DNA from: Ignelater luminosus
Taxonomy: Eukaryota > Arthropoda > Insecta > Coleoptera > Elateridae
Reading direction: 5' to 3'
Length of the DNA: 64,000 nt
NCBI GenBank assembly: GCA_011009095.1
Contig: VTPC01089971.1
Location: 354,969-418,968 of the forward strand
A program made the translations under genes and the position numbers. The notes under the pieces are model-generated. The model saw only the letters and a program-made list of their open reading frames with translations, did not search any database and was not told where the DNA came from. The number at the start of each line of letters is the position of its first letter. The first letter of the stretch is position 1. This document shows, piece by piece, positions 48,900-60,700 of the stretch.

Positions 48900-50699
48900 T
48901 TAGTTTTTATCATCTGAATCATTAGAAGCTTCTGATGAACCTGTATGTTTTATCTCATCTCCATTGTCTTGTTGACTATTATCTTCTTCAACAATTCCTA
49001 CAAATTGCACTAGAAATAAAATTTCGTTACAAATTAACATCGATTTTAACCAATAACATACCTTTCAAATCACATGGCTTTTTCCACGAATTTGAGGAAC
49101 TCCTTTCCTGCCCATTACCATTTTGGATTAAATCTTCGTTTTGATCATTCAATGATATGTTCCGATTAATCATGGACGAAGATATTTCAGTTTCTTCACT
49201 GAATGTTGGCGATTCTTCTACATACTCTAGTATATCTGCTTGTAGTATATCATCTTCTGACGATTGTTTTCCATCCAATCTACCTCCAATTAACTTTTCT
49301 GATGTACTTGGTGAAGACTTTTCCAGAAGCTTTCTGTATTTGATTTTACGATTGATGGCAGCTACACCTAATAATTATTGCATTACTTCTAATAAAAATA
49401 AAATCAGCTATAAAACAAATCTTACATTTTAAAGTTTGTACTAACATACTGGATCCTTTCTTGGGTTTTCTCAAAGCCATCATTCTATAAAATAAAAACT
49501 TATTTATTAAAATTATCTTAAGATAATGTAACTTTTTTATTACCTAGCTTGTCTCTCTTTAATTTCCTGTTTAATAATTTTCAGATTATAGGCAACATCA
49601 TCACGTGGCAAAAACAAGGCACACTCGATTCTCGTTCCCAAGCATTCAGGCACTTTTTCGCTCTCACAGTGATGCCATCGATGCTGAACTAATCGATATA
49701 AAGGCTGTAAAATAATAACATAAAGTCCACAATAAAGAAATAAAACATACGATACTTACAGAACTATAAATTTCACAAATGAGCCATCCCCACAAAGTTA
49801 CATTTAAACCTGCCATAATAATAGAATTAGGATTTTTCAGGAAGCCTCGAGCAATTGGAAGCACAAAACTGATAGGAATTATCGCAAAATAAGTAACGGT
49901 GCTAAAAGTTTTATCAAATTAGATAATAATACACAGAATATGTTATAACTTACAAAATTAAAACGCTGATACAAAAAGTGAGTTTTACAAGCAGTTTTGG
50001 TAAACCTAATTCTCCTTTTATAATACAAAACAAGCACCGAGTCAATTCTGTAATAACATGTATAGCACTGAAAGTGCTTGCCAGTAGAATAGCTAATTCG
50101 ATGTACCTAAAAGAAATATATCTCAGTTTCAAATTTTGTTTGATATAAATATTAAATAGACCTGAGAAAGTATGTAAAAGCAACAAATCCAGTCAAAAAT
50201 AGATATGTAAAAGAAGATACTGAACACTGCAGACCTTCCCACATTGAACTGCTTGCATAAAACGAACTCAATAACACATAACCTAAGATTAAATGACCCG
50301 AAATAGGTTCAGTAAGATCTAGTATTTGGAACTTGTGTCGATGTGGCATTTTTATATTGTTTTTCCATAAAGTGGCAGTGCAGTACATAAAACTGCAACC
50401 ATAAAATCCAAGATACCATAAAGATTTTCTCAATCGTATACGAACATATTCTTTGAAACGCATCTTCTTCAAGAGAGCCTGGAATTATAATTATTACAAT
50501 AGCAATCTTACTCATTAAATAATCAAGAACATACATTAACACTAAGATCAAATACAAAATGTATAACATGTAAGATGAAAATCATCCAGGTTATTCCATT
50601 GTAAAGAGCATTGTTATAATATTTACCAATATATCTGTCCATTATTTGAGGTATGACAGTAATTTCAGTTTCTAAAAATGCTTTTACATATGTTGACAT
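48900..50699 (-). CDS. TLC-domain membrane protein, ceramide-synthase-like, 462 residues
   Basis: I assembled eight exons with GT-AG junctions: 50535-50699, 50162-50478, 49954-50106, 49760-49901, 49544-49704, 49450-49484, 49062-49367 and 48900-49009. Phases agree throughout and the sum is 463 codons including TAA. The protein starts MSTYVKAFLETEITVIPQIM and has several hydrophobic segments. RKSLWYLGFYGCSFMY and EPISGHLILGYVLLSSFYAS align by pattern with the first TLC helices of ceramide synthases. The tail is acidic and serine-rich (SEASNDSDDKN). The family's catalytic His-His and the following aspartates are not at the expected places (SSFTYLFLTG and LLASTFSAIHV instead). It is probably an ER membrane protein. 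Family assignment is by pattern; enzymatic activity is doubtful. Introns are mostly 55-65 bp. Confidence 0.8.
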
Positions 50700-52040
50700 C
50701 TTATTTAAGAATAGGACTAAAACAGAGATTGAGGTTAATCAATTTGAAAAGTTATTTTTAGTTGATCCTTACCAAGATTATTGTATTATTATCGTATAGC
50801 GTGATCATTAATATATTAAAATGTCAACGGCATTTCATAAATTAATATTATAGTTAAGCATATCTAAAAAATTGGGAAGTTTGCACAGAAATTCCACGTA
50901 CTTTTCTAACTGAATGCATTTTAACTAATCAAACGAAAGCCAGAAGCCGCACTTAAATTTAAGTAAAAAGGGAGAACATCGAACGGTCGAGTCTCATTGA
51001 ACAAAAATACATAATACATCAGGATTCTGTGTTTTAAAACTAAATTTATTTTAAGAAAAGAATTATTTATTTGATTTTATTAATAATGCAAAGAAAGGTC
51101 GGTAGATGGCAGCGAATTAAATTAGAATTGTCAAAAAATGATTAAGCAGGAGTGGCGTCCTCTAGCAGTGGTAGAATATTTACAGGTTTAATAGGAAACT
51201 ATACTTTGTAACGTAGGTATAATATGGAGATCACTGTGGTGAAAAGCTGTTTAAATATTAAACCATGCGTAGTGCGTCTAGCAGTGTTATCTTACAATAG
51301 ATCTTTATTAAATTCGTTATCTCAACGGGTGAATTGGATGAGAATAAAGTATACAATTACGTGATCAATGTATGCAGAATTGTAAATAACACAAAAATAA
51401 AATAACAATTAGAAATATTTGTATTGATTATTCATTATTTTAGATTGTAATCTAATCACTATATTATATTTGTTTAGAACTAGTAAGAGAAATGAAGGCA
51501 TTGATAGCAAAATTGTTAATAGGTACTTTGCTACATTTCTGCTCTTTTTATCCATGTGCGCTTTTATACTATCCTATCAATTTTTTCTTTTTCCTTCAAT
51601 TAACTGTAAGATTATAATTAGAAAAGTGGATCACCTTACGGCTGGATTTGAACCAACGATCTCTATTTGTATTTCATTTGTATTTGTAACTATAAGACTG
51701 CTTTTAGAGTTCATATTCTTTCTCATCTCTTAATTATGGGTAGGTAACACAAAATTTTCGCAGCAAAATAATTGATCATTAAAATTTTTAATTTAACCTG
51801 CCAGTAAAATTTTTATTTATTTAATAAGTAAGTATAGTCTATCTCAATTTCCAAAATATTGTACAAGTTAAATAACTAGAATTTAGTTTCATAATGTTGT
51901 ACATAAAACCCAGTTCTCTACCCATCTTATATTACTCCTCACACAGCATAATCAACGAAGAAGGTGTAGCAAGGTTGTGGCAAGCAAACTAGTCTCTACC
52001 TGACATATTTGCAGTAAGTTTACAAATGCAAGGTTGCTAC
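50700..52040. other. Non-coding stretch with a possible SINE scrap
   Basis: On the minus strand near 51640-51672, GGTTCAAATCCAGCC resembles a tRNA T-arm/B box with the context GTAAGGTGATC seen in insect tRNA-derived SINEs, but no A box or acceptor partner is found. Otherwise nothing. Confidence 0.3.
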
Positions 52041-52210
52041 AAACTTGATGCAAGCTTGTAATATGAACTTGATGCAGGCTTGTAATGTAAACTTGATGCA
52101 GACTTGTAATGTGAACTTGATGCAGGCTTGTAATGTGAACTTGATGTAGGCTTATAACGTGAACTTAATGCAGGCTTGTAATGTGCACTTTGTGCAGACT
52201 TGTAATGTGC
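52041..52210. repeat. Minisatellite, seven copies of a 24-bp unit
   Basis: The core ACTTGATG (or a variant) recurs exactly every 24 bases at 52043, 52067, 52091, 52115, 52139, 52163 and 52187. The unit is close to AACTTGATGCAGGCTTGTAA plus TGTG. Being a multiple of three it stays open in one frame (period NLMQACNV) except for one TAG, but there is no sign of a gene. Confidence 0.92.
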
Positions 52211-52837
52211 GAGTCGAATACGACGATTTATCTACGATTCTAACACTTTTGAGGAAGATCTAGAGGTGGATTCCCCTGAGGGAGGCGATGTCCAAATTCT
52301 TCAATATGTAGAAGTCAATGAAAGTAAACAATCTTCACAAAGAGAGTTTTAGACCTGGAATACAAGGATCCTCTGAAGACGATGTCCAAATTTTTTTTCT
52401 AACAATAAATAGTTTGAGATTATAACAATTTCTATTTTGTTTATATCTATAAATAGGCAACCAACAAAACACCGTCAGTGAACAAAATCTATATAATTCA
52501 CTAGTGTTTTATGAGTATGGTTATATCACTATGGTTACGCGTATAGCGACTATATTATTGAAGAGTCGTAGATAATAAATATTTATGGTACAAGTGTGCT
52601 GTATTACAAATACGTCACGCTAGAAAAGTGTTAGCCCACGAGACCGTTAGGCGGAGTAGGGTAATTTTCTCAAGTGACTTACGTAATTAATATACATGTG
52701 CCATACAAAATTTTATCCAACACCTCTTAATAATATTCTCTTTCATCTTTCAAAGTTTTTTCATTTTAACATAAATATAATATGATATTAAAGCAATAAA
52801 TGACATGATAAGATACTGTAATACTATCTCTGAACAA
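52211..52837. other. Non-coding stretch
   Basis: No feature that I can support. Confidence 0.4.
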
Positions 52838-53273
52838 TCTTATGCGCTTATTCGTCGATGAACCATATACGAGTATAATGGCAGTACTTTTATTGCATCT
52901 GCAATTTTTCTAGTCTTAATGGCCAATCTGTCCATTACTGTCCAAATATTATTGGGTATTTGGCCTATGGCTTTATAATGGCTAGTGGCACTTTCATTAA
53001 AGTGCCGTAAGTTCCTCGGATTATCATAGCGTATTAAAGACACTAGCTCGAAATAAGCGGGAGATATTTTTGGTAATTGGACCTTTACGCTGATGTCGTT
53101 TAAAATAATTTCTTGCGACTCCTTATTTATAGTCACATCGATTAAGAGAAAATCTCCTATAAGAATATAGAAAAAATATTGTTAAGTAATTTTGTAACTA
53201 TCTGTAACATTTTATTTAAGATTAATATTACTTTTAACATGCATAGTTATACTACTGTAATTTTGTACATGTA

Positions 53274-54558
53274 CATAGGTGTATACCTATGAAATGAGAC
53301 TTTTTTTTCAATTTTAAACGTTTATTAACAAAAAATGGTTACAAATTTAATCTTCAAAATAATAGCCATCGCTAGCGACACATTTTACCCATCTCTCAGG
53401 CAATTTGTGAATGCCGCGCCAAAAAAATTGGTTGTCTTTGGCCACAAACCAATCATCGAGCCATTTTTTGGCTTTTTCGTGAGAATTGAAGCGCTGCTCG
53501 GAAAGTGCGTGGCCCATCGATGCAAACAAATGATAATCGGAAGGCGCCAAGTCTGGTGAGTAAGCCGCATGCACCAGCGGTTCCCAATCGTACGTCTCCA
53601 CCAATTCCCGGGTCGCTCTTGTTCGATGTGGTGGTGCATTGTCATCAAGAAAAATTACTTTGTGACGCCGATCGGCATATTCTGGGCGTTTTCGGTGTAT
53701 AGCGCTGTTCAAATCGGCCAATTGTCGTTGGTAGCGTGCACCGTCAACTGTTTCACCTGGTTTTAATAGCTCGTACCAAATCATACCATGCTGATCCCAG
53801 AAAACACACGGCATTGCCTTGCGGCCGAAGCGATTTGGTTTGGCCGTTGATTTTGGCTTGTGGCCGGGCGGACCATACGATCGTTTACGCTTGGGATTGG
53901 AGAAATACACCCATTTTTCATCACCCGTAACGATTCGATGCAAAAAAGACTTCCTTTTGAACCGGGAGAGCAGCATTTCACAAGTGGTTTTTCGGTTCTC
54001 TTGCTGCCTTTCAGTCAGTTCATGCGGCACCCATCTTCCGACCTTTAAAATCATGCCCATGTCTTTCAAACGTTTGCAAATGGTTTTTTGGGTCACTCCC
54101 AACTGCTCTGCCATCATTTCTTGCGTTTGACCATCATCTTCATTCAACAATGCTTGCAATTCGGTGTCCTCAAACTTTTTCGGTGGCCGGCCACGTTCCT
54201 CGTTCTCCACGCTAAAATCACCACTTCGGAATTTTTCAAACCACCTGAAGCACTGTGCTCTGCTTAGAGCATGTCCACCGTAAGCTTCTATAAGCATTTG
54301 ATGAGCTTGAGAAGCGTTTTTCTTCAATTGATAACAGAAAATCAACGATGTCCGCAAATCGTAGTTTGAAGGCACGAAATTCGACATTTTTGAGAGCGAA
54401 AAAAATGCGTTGTTGTATGAAACATCACAAACAATGAATTGAATATTGTTGACAGATGACAGACGAAAAAAATAAGACATTTGGGACAGTTTAAAAATAC
54501 TCCTAGCGACATCTGTGGTCTAATAGCTGAAAGTCTCATTTCATAGGTATACACCTGG
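53274..54558 (-). mobile_element. Complete mauritiana-type mariner element, 1285 bp
   Basis: The 5' end (right) reads CCAGGTGTATACCTATGAAA on the minus strand, and the 3' end (left) repeats AGGTGTATACCTATGAAATG on the plus strand. TA dinucleotides flank both sides (53272-53273 and 54559-54560), the target duplication of mariner. The length is nearly that of Drosophila Mos1, and the terminal CCAGGTGTA is the same. The exact left border could differ by a few bases. Confidence 0.9.
53347..54387 (-). CDS. Mariner transposase, intact, 346 residues
   Basis: It cuts and pastes the element at TA sites in the nucleus. I chose the ATG at 54387 (MSNFVPSNYDLRTSLIFCYQ), which matches the family start; the open frame extends further upstream without support. 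Two helix-turn-helix regions occupy roughly residues 1-110. WVPHELTE precedes the catalytic domain. The catalytic triad is visible: TGDEKWVYF (D), IFLDDNAPPHRT (D) and YSPDLAPSDYHLF (D), fitting the mariner DD34D pattern. The end is WVKCVASDGYYFED. No stop or frameshift is present, and the length fits the 345-residue norm of the mauritiana subfamily. It may be active; expression is unknown. Confidence 0.93.
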   Translation of the reverse strand: MSNFVPSNYDLRTSLIFCYQLKKNASQAHQMLIEAYGGHALSRAQCFRWFEKFRSGDFSVENEERGRPPKKFEDTELQALLNEDDGQTQEMMAEQLGVTQKTICKRLKDMGMILKVGRWVPHELTERQQENRKTTCEMLLSRFKRKSFLHRIVTGDEKWVYFSNPKRKRSYGPPGHKPKSTAKPNRFGRKAMPCVFWDQHGMIWYELLKPGETVDGARYQRQLADLNSAIHRKRPEYADRRHKVIFLDDNAPPHRTRATRELVETYDWEPLVHAAYSPDLAPSDYHLFASMGHALSEQRFNSHEKAKKWLDDWFVAKDNQFFWRGIHKLPERWVKCVASDGYYFED

Positions 54559-55361
54559 TAGTGTACAATTATTTAGTATTTATCTGAAAAAGTTTCTTAA
54601 AGTCTCAAAAATGCTGGACAATTCTAAGAAAGTCTGAAACGGTGCCACGATTGGGACTTTTGAGACTTTTTATTTCTACAGAAGTTTATGTAAGTTTTTT
54701 GTACAGCGTGTTCACACTTGTCCACACAAAATGACTGTAAGGTTCAGGCCTTGTGCGCAATGAGCGCACGCCATGTGAACAAAATCATTTCACACGCTAT
54801 CCACGGGCTGAAACATTGTTTTAAGCAAATGTGAGTCTAAATATACTTACTATTATTTTTACCTTTAATTTGTATTTCTTGCGCAACATTCTTTTTCCAT
54901 TGCTTGCATGTTCGAGTTGCAATTGATTCAAGTAAAAAATCTACAGTTCTTTGCCCAAGTCTTTCCCCAGAAAAACGGAATCAGGTATAGTTACATGAGT
55001 TTTTAGCTAATTTCTCGAAAAACAACCTTTTTCACACAACATAGATGTAAATACATTAAGCAAGAAGATGCCAACAATAAACCCATTGCCAGTTCACCAA
55101 CATCTGACGTGCATCAACGCAGTTTTTCGCATTTGACTTAATTTCTGCCGTTTCGCTTGAAAACAATATCAAAGCTCTCTTGCGATACCCATAGCTGGTC
55201 ACTCCTTTTTTAGCAACATGAGTGACCATGGAAAGAAACTCATTATAGTTCAAAGTACATTCTGCTATAAAAGGGTTATCTATTTCAGCAATTAGAATTG
55301 CTTGAAATAAGCTGTCAAATGCACATGTATTTATCACTGTGTAACTGTTCGAGTTTATCAT

Positions 55362-56905
55362 AACCGGTTTTAATTTTGCATTTTCATTATGATATGTTAA
55401 CTAGACGTTTTCTTAGCGCCCAGTAAGTGATTAAGTGGTGTATTTAGATTAGAACGGGAAGTATAAAATTTGTGACATACATTTATGGGTTTTCAATATT
55501 ATAAATTACATGCTTTCTAGACGTTTACTCAGCGCCCCCAGCGAGGGGGTGGTTAGGTTAGAAGCAGTAAAACAATCGTTTTTTTCAAGAATTTCACCCC
55601 AATCTTGTGAGGGGCCGAATTGAATGAATGAATTTGTTCACCCTTGCGCGGGGTCAATGTCCTCCAGGTGATTTAGCGAAATTGGGTTGTGGTACTGTCG
55701 GTTGGTACACTGTCGGGGAGTACTAAGAACGTAGCCGCGATATTATGGTGTCATGGAAGTCGATGTGCTTGTGAAGTGTCAAATTCGTCGATTTTCAAAC
55801 TTTTTTTAAAAACTTTCTATGTCTTTGGCGTCGGAGAAGCCTTACGCAGGTGTGCTTTGATTCTCTGATTGGATATACATGCATTGGTAAGGTTCAACTT
55901 TTACTGTAGAACTTAAATCCTAAGGGTAGCTATATCGAACTGTTACCCTGTTTGACACTATGCTAAATTTCCTATAAACTTTTGTACAGATTACTTTTTT
56001 AAAAATTTTCGGCCGTTGCAAACGGAGTTTTCATAGAAGTATTTGTAGAAACTTTTGGCAACAAAATTTTGTAAAACAAGTTCTAAAACTTGGCAAATTT
56101 CTTGCAGAAAATACGCAGTAAACGTGAGCGCGTCCATACGCAAACCGACATCAGCTGATCGCCTACACGTCTGCTTGTTTTCCTATTACTTGTGGTTATG
56201 TATATGAATCACATTAAAGGACACTGCAAACAGCTGTAAATACTCCTAGATTGATACTGTGCACGCTCACATCAAAAGTTTTGTAAAAATTATGCATAAG
56301 TTGCATACAACAAAGTATTTTTTTTCTTTTTTATTTTCAAAGAAAATTCTTTTATAAAATTTTCACAAAATTAAGCAGTGTCAAATAGCTCTAAGAATGA
56401 AGTGGGCGCTTCTTGACATGTGGTTGGCGCACCTGCTATACGATTGCGTTTTTTCGAGTTTCTGACGGAGCACAAAATTTTTCATTGTGGGACTAAATTA
56501 GCACATAATTAGCACAAAGTTATAGAATACTTTTTTTTAATTCGACGAATTGGGGGTGTCAGCGATATGGAGTTCCAAGTATTTCTGATACAGTAGAACA
56601 TAAAATTAATAGCTATCTTTGTTTTTCTAATTTCTAATTTATATTTTGATGTAAACGCTGCATTTTGGAAATGTTAGGTTTATTTGATGTCTGAAACACT
56701 TATTTTAAGAAACCCGCAAGTGTCATAAACTGATACTAATTCTAAAATCCTAAATGTTAACTCCATTAAAATTGTAACAGTCAACCATATTAATTACTAG
56801 TTATTAAAACAGCTAATCGCAACTGTGAATTTCATCCAAAATCCGAAAATTTACTTCCTGATTCCACGTAATGTGTAACAGGTTGCGTAACAAATTACTT
56901 ATGTA
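55362..56905. other. Non-coding stretch with short repeats
   Basis: CTAGACGTTTnCTnAGCGCCC occurs at about 55401 and 55519 as a diverged direct repeat, the second followed by CCCAGCGAGGGGGTGG. No gene seen. Confidence 0.4.
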
Positions 56906-57568
56906 TACAAGGTGTTTCCTAGTGATGGTAAAAAATTTTAAGAGATAATTCCTGGGCTAATTATAAGTAAAAAAGTTTATATAAACGAGTGTCCTAAAAT
57001 GTCCAGTGGCTAACATACAGGGATGTTCGGTATTTTCTCCCCAGATAAAGCCTATGCCACTGTATTTTTCTTGAAAACTGGTAACATTTCTCACTTTCCT
57101 ATTGAATCTAGGATAAAAAAATATTTTTGTATTTGTCTCCTAAAACGTATCGTTTTCGAGAAAATCTGAAATGCAGATTTCCTTGTATTAACAGAGTTTC
57201 GTACATTTCACCAACATTTATATCAATTATCTCGAAAACGGTGTGTTTTAGAAGACAAACACAAGAATATTTCTTTATCCTAAATTAAATAGAGAAGTGG
57301 GAAATGTTACCAGAAAGTAACCAGTTTCATTAATTGTCATCTTATCAAATTTACAATAACATGATATAACCTTGGGCCAAAAATGAAAAACAAATTATAA
57401 CGCATAACAAAAATATAACGAAAAACCAATTTTATTGTATAAGTTTTAACGCCCTGTATCTCGGAAGGGGTGCATTTTAGGACACTTGCTTATAGGAACT
57501 TTTTTACTTATAATTAGCCCAGGAATTATTTATTAAAATTTTTTACCATTATTAGAAAACACCCTGTA
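56906..57568. mobile_element. Long-TIR foldback MITE, about 660 bp
   Basis: The left end TACAAGGTGTTTCCTAGTGA and the right end (complement TACAGGGTGTTTTCTAATAA) open inverted repeats of about 100 bases with roughly 85-90 percent match. The shared part includes AATTCCTGGGCTAATTATAA. Further in, a second pair (about 57060-57170 and 57220-57320, with GGTAACATTTCTCACTT and its complement) is also inverted. Hence almost the whole element folds back. No coding capacity. TATA-like bases flank it. Confidence 0.85.
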
Positions 57569-57745
57569 TAATCAATGACAAACTGAATAAATAATTGTAT
57601 AGGATAGGTAATTTTAAAAGTATAAAAATCACTACATGTTCAATTAATTCATAATAGTTTATTATTGCTCATTTTAACAAATTATGTCATTTATCCAAGC
57701 AATAATTCGTTTCTAAAATTAACCTGCTATTGACCTGATTAACTA

Positions 57746-60700
57746 CTAAACGCTTTTAAGCTGTTGACACTTCTTGTAATTTATATTAATTAAGTTTCTC
57801 TTGTTTTCTGAATGTATTTTAACAAATGAATTTAACGTCATATTAGGCATTGTAACTGACTTCGTCAGAATTTCATTTAGATCATTTAATTTCACGTGTG
57901 GACGATTTTCTTGCTGTTTCCAACAACTAATGCATCCTCTAACAGTATTACTTCTTAAAGTTTCTTCTGTGTCCCAACAAAACGATTTCCTTTTCTCCAT
58001 GGCTTTTATGATTAATTGTTCTTCATGAAATATTTCTATTTCTTCTAATTTCCGGCAATTATCTCGAGATAACGCATCGTCTACTTTGCTGTAATCTTGT
58101 ACTAAATCGTTATTTTCCTTAATTTCTCTAGTTTCTAACAAGTCGCATTGTTTGTCTTTCAAACTTTGCGTGTGTTCTATTATTTTTGTATTAAAACATA
58201 CAATACTCTTTCCATTTTTACATAATTTCTTTTTTCTTTGACAAAGCTTGGTTGGGGTATGTGCGATTTTAGTTTCAAACATTTTTTTTCCTTTAGGAGG
58301 GTCAGAATTGGTTTTGTCCTGCGATAATCTGCGTGATAAATTTGAATAATGCTGCGGTATTCTGGCGTGTCTCCGTTTCGGCAAGCATCCTGCATATGTT
58401 TCCTGTAACATACATATTCAAATTATGCTTTAGTTTTGAATAGAGAAAAAAGATGTGACACAAAAGTGTTTAGGTTAGCAACAATGTATGCATTAATATC
58501 TTTTAGTCATTAAAATTCATTAATGTGTGAGAACTGTGGTGTTTAAATAGGTGGAAATCTAATTTTGGAAACATAGATTAATATACAGCAATTACCTTGA
58601 AAGCCATCCGGAATTTGTGAGACATAATGTGGTATAAAACGGGATTAATTGTAGTCGACAAATAGTATAATACTCCACTAATGTAAGTGAGTACGCTAAA
58701 TGTAGTAACCATATCTGATGAATCAGATTGTCCATAAATTGCTAGAAGACGTTGAGCGTGGAAAGGGGCCCAGCATATGAAAAACGCCACTACCACTGCC
58801 ACTGAAATTTAAATACATTAAAATTAACATTGTTGCGTGTTTTAAACAAAATAAAAGTGTTTTGCGTTACTTTAAAAGAATAACGCAAACGCTAGAAAAT
58901 AAAAGGCTGTTCTTTGATTGATTGCACTGATCAAGAAAATACTTATAACAACCATGTGTTAAGTGCGATCTAACAAGTAATCTTGCAATATCTTGAGATA
59001 TCAAACATTCTTTGGGTATAAGGTATTTCTTTCAAAGCTTTAAAGCTAAGAGTGCAAGAAGCTCATTGCAGCTATTTTAAATCATTAACTGTTTTCCACC
59101 CATCTCCCACACCTCATTCAAAGATACCCCAAGAGAGTGTAAGTGTTTTCCTCAATACTATTATTACTGATTGATTGATGTATTTGTTTTTCCAATTCGA
59201 ATATCACGTAGAAGAAACATTCTTCGAGGACATCGTCCATCGTGATATTTAAGGCAATCGCTATAGTAGTTTACTAGCTGGAAATCGTCTTACTTAGTAC
59301 GTATCAAGAGACAAATTTCTGTCCTGACTTCATGTGACAACAAAACTCCATCTGTCTGTACAACATTCTAGAATACATACACGTTCGGACTTTTTACTTA
59401 CTTTACTTAACTTCTGAGGAACGGCTTTGTAAAGGTAGCAAAGTTACAGGTTTTAGAAATGCTAGTCTTGTTCTTTTTTATGGATGTTCAATCCAGCCAC
59501 AGAAACATTTCTTCATTCCCTTCATCTTAGCTTCGCATTTATTTCCTCTAAATATTGGACAACCATGGCAAAAAAATTTAAAATTCATTGTATCTACGAT
59601 ATAAGTGTATTGGGAATACTACGTTTAGACTTTAGTCGTTTTCTCAGATTGTAGGAGCTGATTATGGATAAGGACAAAAGCAAACAAAAAGATGTGGTTT
59701 ATGAAGGTAGAACAACAATATAACAACCAAGTTTTTAAGGAAATGTAACATATGGATTCCATCTTTCCTTTTCCTAGAAATTACGAAGAAAGAGACTCAT
59801 TCTTTCATGATATTTGACAACGTTGTCTAAAAGTATAACTAGTTAAAACGGAAATTGCTGAGTTACTGTACATTCTTAAAATGAAAATTTTATTTTGTTA
59901 AATATCAAAAATATTAATTCTCGGGACAGATAAGATAAAATGTCTACAATTTCGTAGTAACAGATTTTTACCCAGTTCCGATGATTTTGATAAAAGTGGG
60001 GAATAAACAGCAAGCAGGAAAGTCTGTTTTGATAACAAAGAGAAAATAAATGGAAGACCTGTAAGGGAAAACAATAAAAGTACAGAACAGAAAATACAAA
60101 AACATTTAGAATAAGCGAAAAGAATTGGCAAACTTCCTCCAGTTACGGCCTTTCAAAGAACTAGATGAATACTGAAAAGCCCAAATAGCTTGACAGAAAG
60201 ATCTAATATTATGTGACAGGTCCATAGTAACGCAGAGTTTTACACTTACAGTCATCATACAAAATCAATTTGATTCGGTTTTCCTATGATCGGGAAAATG
60301 ACGAAGTTTAGGGTCCAACCATCGACACTGCTTTAAATTGAAAAAAGAAGATAGTGTTCTCAGTTCTAAACAGTGAAGCTGGCAGAAAGATAAATTCATG
60401 CTAGGAACTAAAGGCTAAAAATTAAATAACTACATTCCTTTTTTCAAGATTCTTACGTTTTTAATTTTCATCGTAGCTTAGATAACATTTTACTACATAC
60501 CGTTGAAGGAAAGCTCTAAAGAGGAGTGCTTGGGATCAAATAATATGTATAGCATTGCCAAATTTGATGTAATTACTATTGTATTGTATAGTATTGACTA
60601 TTTACTTTCACACGTTGCAGATCTGCTACTCATACTTATGCTGGTGTTCTTTCCCCTTTCTTTTCTTTGAAAGACTTCTCAGAGTACATACACTTCTCAC

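Larger units (their letters stand above)
52840..55361 (-). pseudogene. USP-like papain-fold protein gene, broken, with mariner in an intron
   Basis: The first piece (55056-55361) contains VINTCAFDSLFQAILIA, which resembles the cysteine box of ubiquitin-specific-protease-like folds (NTCxxxSLxQ). The frame then breaks. A later piece (about 54862-54970) reads GERLGQRTVDFLLESIATRT to EIQIK. It joins in phase, through GT at 54861 and an acceptor before 53160, to GDFLLIDVTINKESQEIILN, IRYDNPRNL and SATSHYKAIGQIPNNIWTVMD, ending at HRRISA. The SHYKA and WTVMD segments match the His and Asp boxes. Similar proteins recur in insect genomes, probably transposon-borne. The mariner at 53274-54558 lies in the intron. 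Between the first two pieces at least one frame change occurs, so I call it a pseudogene. Confidence 0.5.

Noticed and set aside
51600..51680. tRNA gene on the minus strand
   Set aside because: There is a T-arm-like GGTTCAAATCC but no matching acceptor stem, D arm or anticodon arm; at best a SINE scrap.
53505..54130. Several plus-strand open frames across the mariner
   Set aside because: Shadows of the intact minus-strand transposase.
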